NCBI RefSeq assembly: GCF_007290395.2
Contig: NZ_CP041656.2
Span: 2,170,001-2,234,000 of the forward strand
Origin: Bradyrhizobium cosmicum
GTDB lineage: Bacteria; Pseudomonadota; Alphaproteobacteria; Rhizobiales; Xanthobacteraceae
Reading direction: 5' to 3'
Length of the DNA: 64,000 nucleotides
Shown here: piece after piece, positions 46,966 to 57,383 of the stretch
Numbering within the stretch: position 1 is the stretch's first letter
Layout: every line of letters begins with the position of its first letter
Position numbers and translations under genes: made by a program
Notes under the pieces: model-generated
Database searches by the model: none
Seen by the model: only the letters and a program-made list of their open reading frames with translations
Told to the model about the DNA's origin: nothing

Positions 46966-48714
46966 ATGAAAACGTCCAAGCAAACGTCGGTCACCAGGAA
47001 GCAATGGTACCTGTCCGGCTTCGTCGCCTTCACCTGTCTCGTTTCGACCGCCGCGTTCGCCGGCCCGATCGAGAATTATTCTCCGGTGACCCAGCAGCGC
47101 CTGGAAAATCCGGAACCCAGCAACTGGATGCTCTATCGGCGCACGTATGACGGGCAGGGCTACAGCCCGCTCGACCAGATCAACACGTCGAACGTGAAGA
47201 ATCTCACCCCGGTCTGGACGTTTGCCACCGGCGTGGTCGAGGGCCACGAGGCACCGCCGCTCGTCAACAACGGCGTGATGTTCGTGACGACCCCGATGGG
47301 ACAGGTGATCGCGATCGACGCCAGGACCGGCGACGAATATTGGCGCTACAAGCGGCAGCTCCCCGACGATCTGTTCCAGTTGCATCCAACCAATCGTGGC
47401 GTTGGCCTGTGGGAGGACAAGCTCTATCTCGCCACCACCGACGACCACGTTGTCGCGCTCGACGCCAAGACCGGCAAAGTCCTGTGGGACACCAAGGTGC
47501 AGGACTACAGGAAGGGTCAGTATATGACCCTGATGCCGCTGATTATCGAGGGCAAGGTCATCGTCGGTGGCTCCGGTGGTGAGCTCGGCGTGCGCGGCTA
47601 CGTCGCCGCGTTCGACGCCAAGGACGGCAAGGAGCTGTGGCGCACCTTCACCATTCCCGGCGAGGGCGAGCCCGGTCACGACACCTGGCAGGGCGACGAT
47701 TGGAAGACCGGCGGCGGTTCTGCCTGGATGACCGGCAATTACGACAAGGATACCAAGACGATCTATTGGGGCGTCGGTAACGCCGCGCCGTGGCCGGGCG
47801 AGACGCATCCGGGCGATAATCTTTACACCTCGTCGGTGCTCGCGCTTGATCCGAACAACGGCAAGATCAAAACCTATCACCAGTACCACCAGAACGATTC
47901 CTGGGACTGGGACGAGGTCGATGCACCCATGCTGATCGACCTGCAACGCGATGGCCGCACCATCAAGAGCCTGATCCATCCCGGCCGCGATGCGATCTTC
48001 TGGGTGCTGGAGCGCACCCCGACCAAGATCAATTACGTCGCCGGATGGCCGTTCGTCGCGACCGACGTCTGGAAGGGCATCGACGAGACCGGCAAGCCGA
48101 TCGTCGATCCCGCGCACAAGCCGGTCATCGGCAAGCGGGTCGAGTTCTGCCCGTCGCTGTGGGGCGGCAAGGATTGGCCGTCGGCGGCCTATAGCCAGAA
48201 GACCGGCCTCGTCTACGTGCCTGCCAACGAGAATTTCTGCGGCGGCTTCACGGGCGAGAAGGTTCCGCTCAAGGCGGGCGAGCTCTGGCTCGGCACCAAG
48301 CCGGAAGACATCGGCCTGAAGACCAAGCCGGGGGCGGATCATTTCGGCGAGCTCCAGGCCTGGGATCCCGCCACGGGGAAGAAGGTGTGGCAGCACAACT
48401 TCCCGAAATCCCAGTTGTTCGGTTCGGTGACGGCGACGGCGGGCGACCTCGTCTTCGTCGGCGGCACCAACGATCGCAACTTCCGCGCCTTCAACGCCAA
48501 GACCGGCGAGCTGTTGTGGGAGCAGAAGACCAACTCCGGCATCATGGGCATGCCGGTGTCCTATGAGATCGACGGCACCCAGTATATCGCGATCCAGTCG
48601 GGCTGGGGCGTCGACGCGCAGCGCATCCAGGATGCACTCGTGACCAATAACATTGGCATCGAGGCGAACGTGCCGCAAGGCGGCGTCGTCTGGGTGTTCG
48701 CGCTGAAGAAATAA
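46966..48714 (+). CDS. PQQ-dependent alcohol dehydrogenase (lanthanide-type, no vicinal disulfide)
   Basis: Periplasmic quinoprotein, 582 residues, with a signal peptide ending near STAAFAGP. An eight-bladed propeller with Trp-docking motifs is visible. Metal/PQQ ligands are Glu206 in SGGELGVRG, Asn272 in GVGNAAPW, catalytic Asp314 and, two residues on, Asp316 in SWDWDEVD. The Asp at +2 is the lanthanide signature. The adjacent-Cys pair used by MxaF/XoxF beside PQQ is absent: the matching segment reads LFQLHPTNRG. There is no cytochrome domain. The partner may be the upstream Rieske protein. An AAAGGGG ribosome-binding site precedes the ATG. Confidence 0.88.
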   Translation: MKTSKQTSVTRKQWYLSGFVAFTCLVSTAAFAGPIENYSPVTQQRLENPEPSNWMLYRRTYDGQGYSPLDQINTSNVKNLTPVWTFATGVVEGHEAPPLVNNGVMFVTTPMGQVIAIDARTGDEYWRYKRQLPDDLFQLHPTNRGVGLWEDKLYLATTDDHVVALDAKTGKVLWDTKVQDYRKGQYMTLMPLIIEGKVIVGGSGGELGVRGYVAAFDAKDGKELWRTFTIPGEGEPGHDTWQGDDWKTGGGSAWMTGNYDKDTKTIYWGVGNAAPWPGETHPGDNLYTSSVLALDPNNGKIKTYHQYHQNDSWDWDEVDAPMLIDLQRDGRTIKSLIHPGRDAIFWVLERTPTKINYVAGWPFVATDVWKGIDETGKPIVDPAHKPVIGKRVEFCPSLWGGKDWPSAAYSQKTGLVYVPANENFCGGFTGEKVPLKAGELWLGTKPEDIGLKTKPGADHFGELQAWDPATGKKVWQHNFPKSQLFGSVTATAGDLVFVGGTNDRNFRAFNAKTGELLWEQKTNSGIMGMPVSYEIDGTQYIAIQSGWGVDAQRIQDALVTNNIGIEANVPQGGVVWVFALKK

Positions 48715-48795
48715 GCTCCGCAGGCGGATCGAAAGAAGCGGAGCCTCTGGGGGCAAATGCGGCGGACGGCAACGTCCGCCGCATTTTGCTGTCTT

Positions 48796-48955
48796 CCTTC
48801 TCCCCTTGCGGGAGAAGGAGAAGGTGGCGCGCGCCGGATGAGGGGTCCTATCCGCGTACACACATTGCGACGAGCGCTCGCGGAGACAAACCCCTTACCC
48901 AAGCGAGTTTGTCGCCACCAGCGTCGCTGCCCTCTCCCGCAAGGGGCGAGGGCAC
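48796..48955. repeat. Palindromic intergenic repeat
   Basis: Hairpin CCTTCTCCC/GGGAGAAGG at 48796-48818, and a second related segment, CCCTCTCCCGCAAGGGGCGAGG-like, at about 48930-48955, bracketing 110 bp. This ctctcccgcaagggg type of element is a common dispersed intergenic repeat in Rhizobiales. It may also stop transcription after the PQQ dehydrogenase gene. Confidence 0.6.
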
Positions 48956-48975
48956 GATGGGCAGACGCGAAACTA

Positions 48976-49236
48976 CTACTTCCCCTGGCGATCCACCTTG
49001 TCCTTTTCCTTCTGGTTCATCTCCTGAATCTTGGGGTCGGTGCTGCTCTGCCCGGTGGTCTGGGTGGTCGAGGCGGGCGGAGCGGTTGCGTTGGGCAGCG
49101 AGTTCTGCTCCGGCGCGGTGGGACGCGTGGCCGTGGTCGGCGGGGTCGTGCTGCTCTGCGCGAACGCGCCTGTGGTCGTCATGAAAAAGGCGCCCGACAG
49201 CAAAGAGACTGCGAGCGCCCTTGAGATGTTGGTCAT
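48976..49236 (-). CDS. Small exported Thr/Pro-rich protein
   Basis: 86 residues: a signal peptide (SRALAVSLLSGAFFMTTTGA, cleaved near FAQS), then a Ser/Thr/Pro/Ala-rich low-complexity segment and a charged C-terminal tail (PKIQEMNQKEKDKVDRQGK). I recognise no family and see no cysteines. It is probably a disordered periplasmic protein. It lies between the repeat and the IorAB genes, 56 bp from the IorB stop on the same strand, so it may be the last gene of that unit. Confidence 0.6.
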   Translation of the reverse strand: MTNISRALAVSLLSGAFFMTTTGAFAQSSTTPPTTATRPTAPEQNSLPNATAPPASTTQTTGQSSTDPKIQEMNQKEKDKVDRQGK

Positions 49237-49292
49237 CGATCTGCTCCTGTCAGATCGATGGAAACGGCGCGGAGCCGCCTTATGTTCCCGCG

Positions 49293-51605
49293 CTAAGCCT
49301 CCAATTGCTTGCCGAGCGGAAGATTGCGGATACGTTTGCCCGTCGCGGCGAAGATCGCATTCATCAGTGCGGGTGCGAAGGGCGGCACGCCGGGCTCGCC
49401 GACGCCGCTCGGCGGCGTGTCGGGTCCGGGTGGCACGATGTAGACGTTGGTCACCCCAGGAGATTCGTCCATCCTGACGACCTGGAAGTCGTCAAAGTTC
49501 TTCTGTTCCACCTTGCCGTCCTTGAAGGTGACCGCTCCGTATTTGGCCAGGCTCAACCCCATGATCGCCGCGCCCTCGATTTGCGAAGCGATGCGCTCGG
49601 GGTTGACATAGGTGCCGCAGTCGATCGCGGTGTCGACCCGCGGCACACTCAGCTTGCCCTTGTCGTCGACGGAGACCTCGACAATGGTCGCGATGTAGCT
49701 GACGAAGCTGCGGTGCACGGCAATGCCAAGGCCGTGGCCCTTGGGCACCTGACGGCCCCATTCGCCCTTCTCGGCGACCAGCTCGACCACCTTGCGCAGG
49801 CGCGCGGTATCGATCGGGTAGCTGTCGGTGGGCTCGCCGTAGTTCCACATGTCCTTGACGGCGGGCTTGACGATGCGCGGGCTGCCGATCAGCGCGAGCA
49901 GCGTCTCCTTCTGGTCGCGGCCGGTCGCAGCCGCGATCTCGCCGACCATCGACTGCACCGCGAAGGCGCGCGGGATGTTCGAGACGGAGCGGAACCAGCC
50001 GATTCGGGTGAACGCCGCAGCTTCCGGGTTCTCGCAGGAGATGTTGGCGATCTCGAACGGCATGTCGACGAGGCCCATGCCGAGCTCGAACGGCGCCGCG
50101 TGCTTGGCGCCCGCTGCGAACGTCGACGCGATGGTGGGCGCCACGCTGCGGTGACGCCAGGCGATCACCTTGCCGCTCTTGTCGAGCCCCGCCTCGATCC
50201 GTTCGACCGAGACGGTGTGCAGGAAGTCGTGGTGGAGGTCGTCCTCACGCGTCCACTGCACCTTCACGGGCGCTCCGAGTTCCTTCGATAGCAGTGCGGC
50301 TTCGAGCGCGAAGTCGCATTTCGACTTGCGGCCGAAGCCACCGCCGAGCAGCGTCACGTTGACGGTGACATTGCCCTCGGGAATACCGAGCGTCTTGGCG
50401 ACGTCTTCGCGCGTGCCGCCGGGGCTCTGCACCGGCGCCCAGATCTCCGCCTTGTCGCCCTTGACGTCGGCGACCGCCACCGGCGGCTCCATGCTGACAT
50501 GGGCGAGGTGTGGCAGGTAGTATTCACCGACGACGACCTTGTCGGCGCTCTTCAGCGCAGCGTCCGCGTCGCCCTCGGCACGCACGACGAGGCCGGGCTT
50601 GCGCGAGGCCTCCTCGAGCTCCTTGCGATAGGCGACCGAGTCGTATTTGCCGTTGGCGCCGTCGTCCCAGACCAGCTTCAGTGCGTCGCGGCCCTTGATC
50701 GCCGCGCCGGTGTTGCGTGCGATCACGGCGACGCCGCCGAGCGGCTGGAATTTCGACGGCCACGGCCAGCCTTGAACTTTCATCACCTTCTCGACGCCGG
50801 GCACCTTCAGCGCCGCGTCGGGATCGAACGAGACCAGCTTGCCGCCGGTCACCGGCGGGCGGGCGATCACTGCGTATTTCATGCCTGCCAGCCGCACGTC
50901 GGCGCCGTAGCGCGCCTTGCCGGTGGTGATGTCGTGGAGATCGACGATGCCGACCTGGCCCTTGCCGAGATAGCGGAAATCCTTGGGGTCCTTCAGCTTG
51001 AGGCCTTCGATAGCCGGCACCGATTCCTTGGCGGCATCGGCAGCCAACTCGCCGAAGCCGAGCTTGCGCCCGCTCGCGCTGTGGACGACCTCGTGATTGA
51101 CGGCCTTCACCTCGGTCGCCGGCACGTTCCAGCGCTTGGCCGCGGCCTGCTCCAGCATGGTGCGGGCCGAGGCGCCGATCTGGCGCATCGGGATCAGATA
51201 ATGCCGCGTGCTGCGCGAGCCGTCGGTGTCCTGATTGCCGAACTTGACCTCGTCGCCATGGGCCTGCTGCACCTTGACCTTCGACCAGTCGGCTTCCATC
51301 TCCTCGGCCACGATCAGCGGCAGGCTGGTGCGCACGCCGGTGCCCATCTCCGCGCGGTGCGCGAGGATGGTGACGGTGCCGTCGGGCGCAACCGCGACGA
51401 ACACGCGCGGATCGACCACGACGCCATGCGGCATCTTGCCGGCGCCGGTCTCATAGGCAAAGGCCTGGCGGGACATCACGGGCGCGGCGAGCACGAAGCC
51501 GCCGGTGATGCCGAGTCCCTTCAGGATGTTGCGGCGCGAAACCTTCTCGACGCGGATGTTCTTTTCGAAGCCACGAAGCTTCCTGGGGTTGTCGATGAAA
51601 TTCAT
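49293..51605 (-). CDS. Molybdenum hydroxylase large subunit, IorB-like (Tat-exported)
   Basis: 770 residues. The N-terminus has a twin-arginine signal ([20 protein letters not shown]), so the enzyme works in the periplasm. It has the isoquinoline 1-oxidoreductase beta layout with [33 protein letters not shown] (molybdopterin binding) and the catalytic Glu in GVGEPGVPP. It starts 1 bp after the Fe-S subunit stop. Known relatives oxidise N-heterocycles or aldehydes and pass electrons to cytochromes. Placement inside the alcohol-oxidation island suggests aldehyde oxidation, which is an inference. Confidence 0.88.
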   Translation of the reverse strand: MNFIDNPRKLRGFEKNIRVEKVSRRNILKGLGITGGFVLAAPVMSRQAFAYETGAGKMPHGVVVDPRVFVAVAPDGTVTILAHRAEMGTGVRTSLPLIVAEEMEADWSKVKVQQAHGDEVKFGNQDTDGSRSTRHYLIPMRQIGASARTMLEQAAAKRWNVPATEVKAVNHEVVHSASGRKLGFGELAADAAKESVPAIEGLKLKDPKDFRYLGKGQVGIVDLHDITTGKARYGADVRLAGMKYAVIARPPVTGGKLVSFDPDAALKVPGVEKVMKVQGWPWPSKFQPLGGVAVIARNTGAAIKGRDALKLVWDDGANGKYDSVAYRKELEEASRKPGLVVRAEGDADAALKSADKVVVGEYYLPHLAHVSMEPPVAVADVKGDKAEIWAPVQSPGGTREDVAKTLGIPEGNVTVNVTLLGGGFGRKSKCDFALEAALLSKELGAPVKVQWTREDDLHHDFLHTVSVERIEAGLDKSGKVIAWRHRSVAPTIASTFAAGAKHAAPFELGMGLVDMPFEIANISCENPEAAAFTRIGWFRSVSNIPRAFAVQSMVGEIAAATGRDQKETLLALIGSPRIVKPAVKDMWNYGEPTDSYPIDTARLRKVVELVAEKGEWGRQVPKGHGLGIAVHRSFVSYIATIVEVSVDDKGKLSVPRVDTAIDCGTYVNPERIASQIEGAAIMGLSLAKYGAVTFKDGKVEQKNFDDFQVVRMDESPGVTNVYIVPPGPDTPPSGVGEPGVPPFAPALMNAIFAATGKRIRNLPLGKQLEA

Positions 51606-51606
51606 G

Positions 51607-52059
51607 TCACACTCCCGTCGATGCGAGATGGACCGCGTTCTCGATGCGCTGATAGCAGCCGCAGCGGCAGATATTGCCGGCCATCGCCTCGCGGATCTGG
51701 TCGTGCGACGGCTTGGGGTTCTCCATCAGCAGCGAGGCAGCCTGCATGATCTGGCCGGCCTGGCAGAAGCCGCATTGGGGGACGTTGACCTGCCGCCAGG
51801 CCTTCTGGACGGGATGATCGCCGTTCGGATGCAGGCCCTCGATCGTGGTTACCTCGCGCCCGGCGACGTCGTTGATCGACGTGACGCAGGAGCGCACGGC
51901 TTCCTTGTCGACGATGACCGTGCAGGCGCCGCACAGGGCCTGGCCGCAGCCATATTTGGTACCGGTCAGGCCGGCCTCGTCACGCAGGAACCAGAGTAGC
52001 GGGAGATCCGGGTCGCCGTCCCAGCTCTGTTCCTGGCCGTTGATCTTCACCTTGATCAT
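51607..52059 (-). CDS. [2Fe-2S] subunit of the IorAB-like hydroxylase
   Basis: 150 residues from the ATG at 52059. The first cluster uses [12 protein letters not shown] plus a Cys in VRSCVTS; the second uses [12 protein letters not shown] and [11 protein letters not shown]. There is no separate FAD subunit, as in IorAB-type enzymes that bypass FAD. Longer frames upstream lack family similarity. Translation of the large subunit should be coupled, with only 1 bp between the genes. Confidence 0.9.
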   Translation of the reverse strand: MIKVKINGQEQSWDGDPDLPLLWFLRDEAGLTGTKYGCGQALCGACTVIVDKEAVRSCVTSINDVAGREVTTIEGLHPNGDHPVQKAWRQVNVPQCGFCQAGQIMQAASLLMENPKPSHDQIREAMAGNICRCGCYQRIENAVHLASTGV

Positions 52060-52692
52060 GATCGTCCCTCGCTCTTCATAAGCTTGTTGATTCTGACATT
52101 GCCGACGTCCGTCGGCGCAATGTTGCGTCGTCGCCGCATTCGGGCCGGTTGTCCCGCGCGGGCAGATCCCGGCAGGAGGCAGGAATGCGAATCGTGATGT
52201 CCGGATGTGCTCGATACCTCTCCCGTGTTGTTCTTGTTTGATTGAACTTCGCGCGGCATCGTGACGGCGCGACCGTAACAGAGATCGCACAGGCCTAGCA
52301 TTCACAGCCGAGTGTTCTTAACGGGAAAAGACTGCAACGCAGGTTTGTCAAAAGCAGGGCGCGCCGTCACGTCGCGCGCCGGTGGGTTGCGCTGTGCGTT
52401 TGCGAAAGGAGCGCACTTAAAAAAGCTTCGTCCGGCAGGATGACCGCGCGGACGAAGCAGGATGCCTCAGTCGAGGGAGGGAGAAGCGCAGGGGCGCGGA
52501 CTTCAAGCAGGAAGCGGGCGGCACTGCGCAGTCATTCAGAGACCAGGACTGAGGAGCTCATGGCCCTCATACGCAGAGAGGCGGCGGCATCGCCGCGGTC
52601 GCCCCGAGACTGGCCCCATCCGGCTCGCTGGGGGGCCAGCGAGTGGACGGGGCAAGGACTGTGGTCCGGCGGCCTTGTTCAGGCCGCCTTGG
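52060..52692. other. Intergenic region between iorA-like gene and gfa
   Basis: No credible gene. It must hold the promoter of the IorAB unit. A GC-rich inverted repeat (ctcgctgg/ccagcgag, about 52624-52642) and the gfa terminator hairpin lie at its right end. Confidence 0.6.
52668..52688 (-). terminator. Terminator hairpin after gfa
   Basis: GGCGGCC and GGCCGCC arms (7 bp) around TTGTTCA, starting 5 bp past the gfa stop. This is the likely end of the xoxF-cytochrome-adhC-gfa transcript. No T run follows. Confidence 0.6.
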
Positions 52693-53256
52693 TTACGCGG
52701 CTTTGGCTTTCGCCACGTGGGTTGCGATCGCGTCCATCAGGGCCGGCGACAGGCAGTCATAGGGCTCGAGCCCGATCTCCTTCAGCCGTGCGCGGATGCC
52801 GGCCATCTGTTCCGGCTTCACGCCCGATTCGATCACGGAGGAGACGAAGGCGGCAAATTGCGGCGCCTGCGATCCCTGTTCCTGGAACAGTTCGGGGTGG
52901 ATGAAGTCGAGGCCGTAGAACGGGTGGTTCTTGTTCTCGATGCGGCCGAACATATGCGTGCCGCAGGCCTTGCAGGCGTGGCGCTGGATCACCGCGGACG
53001 CGTCGACGATCTCAAGCTTGTCGCCGTTTTCGAGCACGCTGACGTTCTGGCGCGGCACGACGGCGACGACGGAGAACGTCGCGCCCTGCGGCTTCCAGCA
53101 CTTGGTGCAGCCGCAGGCGTGGTTGTGGGCGACGTCGCCCTTCACCGCGACCTTGACCTGGTGGTCCTTGCATTTGCAGGCGAGCGTGCCGCCGGCAAAA
53201 TGGCCGGTGCCTTGTTTGAGGCCGTTGTCGATCGAGGGGTGGAGTGCAACAGTCAT
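52693..53256 (-). CDS. gfa: S-(hydroxymethyl)glutathione synthase (Gfa)
   Basis: Speeds condensation of formaldehyde with glutathione, the entry to the GSH-linked formaldehyde route. It has 187 residues. Zinc-binding cysteines are seen in [23 protein letters not shown] and [12 protein letters not shown]. It is the last gene of the xoxF operon, 33 bp after the dehydrogenase that uses its product. Length and motifs are normal. Confidence 0.95.
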   Translation of the reverse strand: MTVALHPSIDNGLKQGTGHFAGGTLACKCKDHQVKVAVKGDVAHNHACGCTKCWKPQGATFSVVAVVPRQNVSVLENGDKLEIVDASAVIQRHACKACGTHMFGRIENKNHPFYGLDFIHPELFQEQGSQAPQFAAFVSSVIESGVKPEQMAGIRARLKEIGLEPYDCLSPALMDAIATHVAKAKAA

Positions 53257-53289
53257 GGGTCGATCCTCCTTGGGGGTGACGCTTTCGAG

Positions 53290-54399
53290 CTAGTACACGA
53301 CGACGGAACGAATGGATTTGCCCTCGTGCATGAGGTCAAAACCCTTGTTGATCTCTTCGAGCTTGAGCACGTGGGTGATCATCGGATCGATCTGGATCTT
53401 TCCGTTCATGTACCAGTCGACGATCTTCGGCACGTCGGTGCGGCCACGTGCGCCGCCGAAGGCCGTGCCGCGCCAGTTACGCCCGGTGACGAGCTGGAAC
53501 GGACGGGTGGCGATCTCCTTGCCGGATTCGGCGACGCCGATGATGATCGAGGTGCCCCAGCCGCGATGGCAGGCTTCCAGCGCCTGGCGCATCACGGTGG
53601 TGTTGCCGGTGCAGTCGAAGGTGTAGTCGGCACCGCCGTCGGTGAGGCCGACGAGATGCTGGACGATGTCGCCGGTGATCTTCTTGGGGTTGACGAACTC
53701 GGTCATGCCGAACCGGCGGCCCCAATCCTCCTTGGAGTCGTTGATGTCGACGCCGATGATCTTGTCGGCGCCGGCCATCTTGGCGCCCTGGATCACGTTG
53801 AGGCCGATGCCGCCGAGGCCGAACACGACCACGTTGGAGCCCGGCTCGACCTTGGCCGTGTTGACCACGGCGCCGACGCCGGTGGTGACGCCGCAGCCGA
53901 TGTAGCAGCTCTTGTCGAACGGCGCGTCCTCACGGATCTTGGCGACCGCGATCTCCGGCAGCACGGTGAAGTTCGAGAAGGTCGAGCAGCCCATATAGTG
54001 GTAGACCGGCTTGCCCTTGTAAGAGAAGCGGCTGGTGCCGTCGGGCATCACGCCCTTGCCTTGCGTCGCGCGGATCGCGGTGCAGAGATTGGTCTTCTGG
54101 CTCAGGCAGCTTTTACACTGCCGGCATTCCGGGGTGTAGAGCGGGATGACGTGGTCGCCCGGCTTGACCGAGGTGACGCCCGGTCCGATCTCGCGGATGA
54201 TGCCTGCACCCTCATGGCCCAGGATCGACGGGAAAATTCCCTCGCTGTCGAAGCCGTCGAGCGTGTAGGCGTCGGTATGGCAGATGCCCGTCGCCTTGAT
54301 CTCGACCAGCACTTCGCCGGCCTTCGGCCCTTCCAGATCGAGTTCGACGATCTCGAGCGGTTTCTTGGCTTCGAAAGCGACGGCGGCACGTGTCTTCAT
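53290..54399 (-). CDS. adhC: S-(hydroxymethyl)glutathione dehydrogenase (class III alcohol dehydrogenase)
   Basis: Oxidises S-hydroxymethylglutathione to S-formylglutathione with NAD. It has 369 residues. Catalytic zinc ligands are in [10 protein letters not shown] and LGHEGAGII; structural zinc Cys are in [17 protein letters not shown]; the NAD motif is [20 protein letters not shown]. It lies 60 bp downstream of the cytochrome gene in the xoxF operon. S-formylglutathione hydrolase (fghA) is not in the window. Confidence 0.96.
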   Translation of the reverse strand: MKTRAAVAFEAKKPLEIVELDLEGPKAGEVLVEIKATGICHTDAYTLDGFDSEGIFPSILGHEGAGIIREIGPGVTSVKPGDHVIPLYTPECRQCKSCLSQKTNLCTAIRATQGKGVMPDGTSRFSYKGKPVYHYMGCSTFSNFTVLPEIAVAKIREDAPFDKSCYIGCGVTTGVGAVVNTAKVEPGSNVVVFGLGGIGLNVIQGAKMAGADKIIGVDINDSKEDWGRRFGMTEFVNPKKITGDIVQHLVGLTDGGADYTFDCTGNTTVMRQALEACHRGWGTSIIIGVAESGKEIATRPFQLVTGRNWRGTAFGGARGRTDVPKIVDWYMNGKIQIDPMITHVLKLEEINKGFDLMHEGKSIRSVVVY

Positions 54400-54459
54400 C
54401 GGTAACTCCTCAGATTCTCATGGGACGCCAAGAAGTAGTCTTGGCAGCCCTTGCAACGT

Positions 54460-54981
54460 TCATTTATGGCCCATGCAGGCGTCTTCCGCCTTGGTGTAGC
54501 TCGCAGTCTTCTCGTCCTTCTTGGCGGGACGCTGCCGGCCCCAGGCTTCGGTCGAGCGGGCGCGGAGATAGACGTAGAGATCGTCCATGTAGCAGGCGAC
54601 GTTCGGGTTGTCGCCGAACGCCGGCATGACATTCTCCTGCGCGGTCGAGATGTTCTTGCGGCCGGAGGCAACCACGCCGAGAAAGTCGCCATAGCTCATG
54701 GTCTTCACCGAGTCCTTGAGCGCCGGCGCGTAGGTGGATCCCATGCCGTCGGGGCCATGGCAGACGTGGCAGTCGGAGTGATAGCGGCGGTATCCGGAAT
54801 AGGTGAACCAGTCCACGCTGCCGTCGGCCGAAATCTTGTAGGTCGGGTTTCCTTCCTTATCGAGCCATTTTCCGTCGTCTTCCTTCTTCACGGCGGTCGG
54901 ATCGCCCGGACCTTCCGCAACAGCAATTCCCCCCGAGGCAACGAAGATCATCGCAGCAATGACAGAGCAAATTTTACGCAA
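54460..54981 (-). CDS. xoxG: c-type cytochrome of the xoxF operon (XoxG-like)
   Basis: Periplasmic electron acceptor for XoxF, 173 residues. The start is a TTG at 54981 with a GAGGAC ribosome-binding site at 54988-54993; an ATG 10 codons on would cut the signal peptide. The signal peptide is MRKICSVIAAMIFVASGGIA. The haem motif is CHVCH at about 71-75, with a probable Met axial ligand in ENVMPAFGDN. It is encoded 80 bp after xoxF, and its acidic/aromatic N-terminal part (DGSVDWFTYSGYRRYHSD) matches XoxG-type cytochromes. The TTG start may limit expression. Confidence 0.88.
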   Translation of the reverse strand: MRKICSVIAAMIFVASGGIAVAEGPGDPTAVKKEDDGKWLDKEGNPTYKISADGSVDWFTYSGYRRYHSDCHVCHGPDGMGSTYAPALKDSVKTMSYGDFLGVVASGRKNISTAQENVMPAFGDNPNVACYMDDLYVYLRARSTEAWGRQRPAKKDEKTASYTKAEDACMGHK

Positions 54982-55061
54982 GAGTTTGTCCTCGACGGCA
55001 TCCGGTGGAGACGAGCCGGCGCGTGGAGTTGATCCACGCGCCGGGACGATGCGGGCTGGGG

Positions 55062-56870
55062 CTAATTGGCCGGCAGCGAGAACACGGTCAGCGTACCGCC
55101 GAGAGCCGTGTAGTTGCTGAGGGCTGCGTAGCCGCCGACTGCGCCGAGACCGGCGGTCGGATCGGTCAGGCCTGCCGCCAGGCCGATGCCGGCCCAGCCG
55201 CCGACGCCCGAGAGCACTGCGACATACTGCTTGCCGCCGTTCTCATAGGTCGTGACGTTGCCGATGATGCCGGAGGGAGTCTTGAACTTGTAGAGCTCCT
55301 TGCCGGACTTGGCATCGACCGCCTTCAGATAGCCTTCGAGCGTGCCGTAGAACACCACGCCGCCGGCGGTTGCGAGCGCACCCGACCAGACCGAGAACTG
55401 CTCCTTGTTCGACCAGACGATCTTGCCGGTCTTGCCGTCCCAGGCGATGAAGTTGCCCATATGGGTCTCACCCGCCGGCGGATACATCGAGAGCGTCGCA
55501 CCCACATAGGGCTGGCCCGCGGTGTAGCTCACCTTGAACGGCTCGTAGTCCATGCAGACGTGGTTGGTCGGAACATAGAACAGCTGCGTGTCCGGCGAGT
55601 AGGCTGCCGGCTGCTCGTCCTTGGTGCCGAGCGCGGCCGGGCAGATGCCCTTCACGTTGACGTCCTCACCCGCCTTGTCGGTCGAAGCTGTGTCAAGCAC
55701 CTTCGGACGGCCGTAGGTCGGCGAGTTCTTGTCCATGTCGACGCCAGAGGTCCAGTTCACCTTCGGGTCGTACTTCTCGGCGACCAGCAGTTCACCGGTC
55801 GCGCGGTCCATCGTGTAGGCGAGGCCGTTGCGGTCGAAATGGGTCAGCAGCTTGCGCGGCTGGCCGTTGATCGACTGGTCCGAGAGGATCATCTCGTTCA
55901 CGCCGTCATAATCCCACTCGTCATGGGGCGTCATCTGATAGACCCACTTGGCCACGCCCGTATCCGGATTACGTGCCCAGATCGTCATCGACCACTTGTT
56001 GTCGCCCGGACGTTGCTTTGGATTCCAGGTCGAGGGATTGCCCGACCCGTAATAGACGAGGTTCAGCTCGGGATCGTAGGAGATCCAGCCCCAGGTGGCG
56101 CCGCCGCCGATCTTCCACTGGTCGCCTTGCCAGGTCTTGAGGCTGGAGTCCTTCCCGATCGGCTTGCCGAGCGCGGTGGTCTTCTCGGCATCGACCAGAA
56201 GCTGGTTGTCCGGTCCTTCGGAGTATCCGCGCCAGGCCAGCTTGCCGGTCTTGATGTCGTAGGCGGACATATGGGCCTGAACGCCGAACTCACCGCCCGA
56301 GATGCCGATCAGCACCTTGTCCTTGACGACGAGCGGCGCCGAGGTGCCGGTCTCGCCCTTGCCGGGATCGCCATTCTTGGCGGTCCATGCAACCTGACCG
56401 GTCTTGGCATCGAGTGCGACCAGGGTCGTGTCGGCCTGGTGCAGGAAGATCTTGCCGTCACCATAGGCAACGCCGCGATTCACGGTGTCGCAGCACATCA
56501 CGGGGATGACGTTCGGGTCCTGCTTGGGCTCATACCTCCAGACGATCTTGTTCTCGTTCGAAAGGTCAATAGCGTAGACCTTGTTCGGGAACGGCGTGTG
56601 GACGTACATCATGTTGCCGACGATCAGCGGGCCGCCTTCATGGCCGCGCAGCACGCCGGTCGAGAAGGTCCAGGCGACCTGAAGCTTGCCGACATTCTGT
56701 GCGTTGATCTGATTTAGCTTGGAATAGCGGGTGTTGGCATAGTCGCCCGCCGGCATCACCCAGTCTTTCGGGTTCTGCGACATCTTGTTCAGCTCGTCAT
56801 TGGCTGACGCGCTGCCGACGGCGAGAGCCGCCGCGGAGCCAAGAAAGGTCGCCAGTAGCACCTTGCGCAT
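55062..56870 (-). CDS. xoxF: Lanthanide-dependent methanol dehydrogenase XoxF
   Basis: Periplasmic PQQ enzyme oxidising methanol (and often formaldehyde). GGAGGA sits six bases before the ATG at 56870; another ATG at 56876 is too close to it. It has 602 residues with a signal peptide ending SASAND. Vicinal Cys126-Cys127 in [11 protein letters not shown], Glu194 in SGGEFGV, Asn278 in GSGNPSTW, catalytic Asp320 and lanthanide-specific Asp322 in [11 protein letters not shown] are all present. The sequence is typical of XoxF5. It heads the operon xoxF-cytochrome-adhC-gfa. A divergent AraC-type regulator lies upstream. Confidence 0.96.
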   Translation of the reverse strand: MRKVLLATFLGSAAALAVGSASANDELNKMSQNPKDWVMPAGDYANTRYSKLNQINAQNVGKLQVAWTFSTGVLRGHEGGPLIVGNMMYVHTPFPNKVYAIDLSNENKIVWRYEPKQDPNVIPVMCCDTVNRGVAYGDGKIFLHQADTTLVALDAKTGQVAWTAKNGDPGKGETGTSAPLVVKDKVLIGISGGEFGVQAHMSAYDIKTGKLAWRGYSEGPDNQLLVDAEKTTALGKPIGKDSSLKTWQGDQWKIGGGATWGWISYDPELNLVYYGSGNPSTWNPKQRPGDNKWSMTIWARNPDTGVAKWVYQMTPHDEWDYDGVNEMILSDQSINGQPRKLLTHFDRNGLAYTMDRATGELLVAEKYDPKVNWTSGVDMDKNSPTYGRPKVLDTASTDKAGEDVNVKGICPAALGTKDEQPAAYSPDTQLFYVPTNHVCMDYEPFKVSYTAGQPYVGATLSMYPPAGETHMGNFIAWDGKTGKIVWSNKEQFSVWSGALATAGGVVFYGTLEGYLKAVDAKSGKELYKFKTPSGIIGNVTTYENGGKQYVAVLSGVGGWAGIGLAAGLTDPTAGLGAVGGYAALSNYTALGGTLTVFSLPAN

Positions 56871-56876
56871 AGTCAT

Positions 56877-57383
56877 TCCTCCGTTTGATCTCGTTTATTG
56901 TTTCCGAAGCATTGCTTAATCACCGGGCTTGTTGTCCGGCGTCTGCTCGTGCAGGGCGGTCAAGATTGGGGACCAGAACCGATGCTGTGCTGTTTCCTCC
57001 TCGGGATGAGAGCTACGGGTCCGCGTGCAGGAGCGGCCCGTTCTTATTGTTCCTGCTGCAATCCGTAACGACTTCGCCATCGGGAAACTTGCCCAAGAGA
57101 GAAGCGGGTTTGCTTGACAGCGCACGGAGGCGAACATTTTGATTTTGCAGTAGCGAATTCAGCGGCTTCTGCGCGACTGCGCGACCGCACTCAACGCTCA
57201 GGTTCCCCTTGACGACGCTGCAACTAAGGCGGAGGATTAACTTTCAAGGGTGGCAAGGGAACGATGGCGCTCGTTCCAAAGATCGCCCAAATTTGAGGTA
57301 AACGTCACGCAATCAAGGGTCAGGGCTCCGCAGCGCTGGTCGCGATTCGCGTCGAATCCCGGGTAACACCAGTGGCTGGATTA
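56877..57383. promoter_or_regulatory. Divergent promoter region xoxF / AraC-type regulator
   Basis: 507 bp with no gene. It should hold both promoters. A TTGACA-like hexamer is at 57114-57119 (plus strand) without a good -10. A perfect 7-bp inverted repeat is at 57258-57277. Downstream of it the sequence is AT-richer than the average for the window. Confidence 0.5.
57258..57277. promoter_or_regulatory. Inverted repeat in the xoxF/araC-type intergenic region
   Basis: GGAACGA and TCGTTCC separated by TGGCGC, 107 bp upstream of the regulator start and about 390 bp from xoxF. It is a candidate operator, possibly for autoregulation. Confidence 0.4.
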
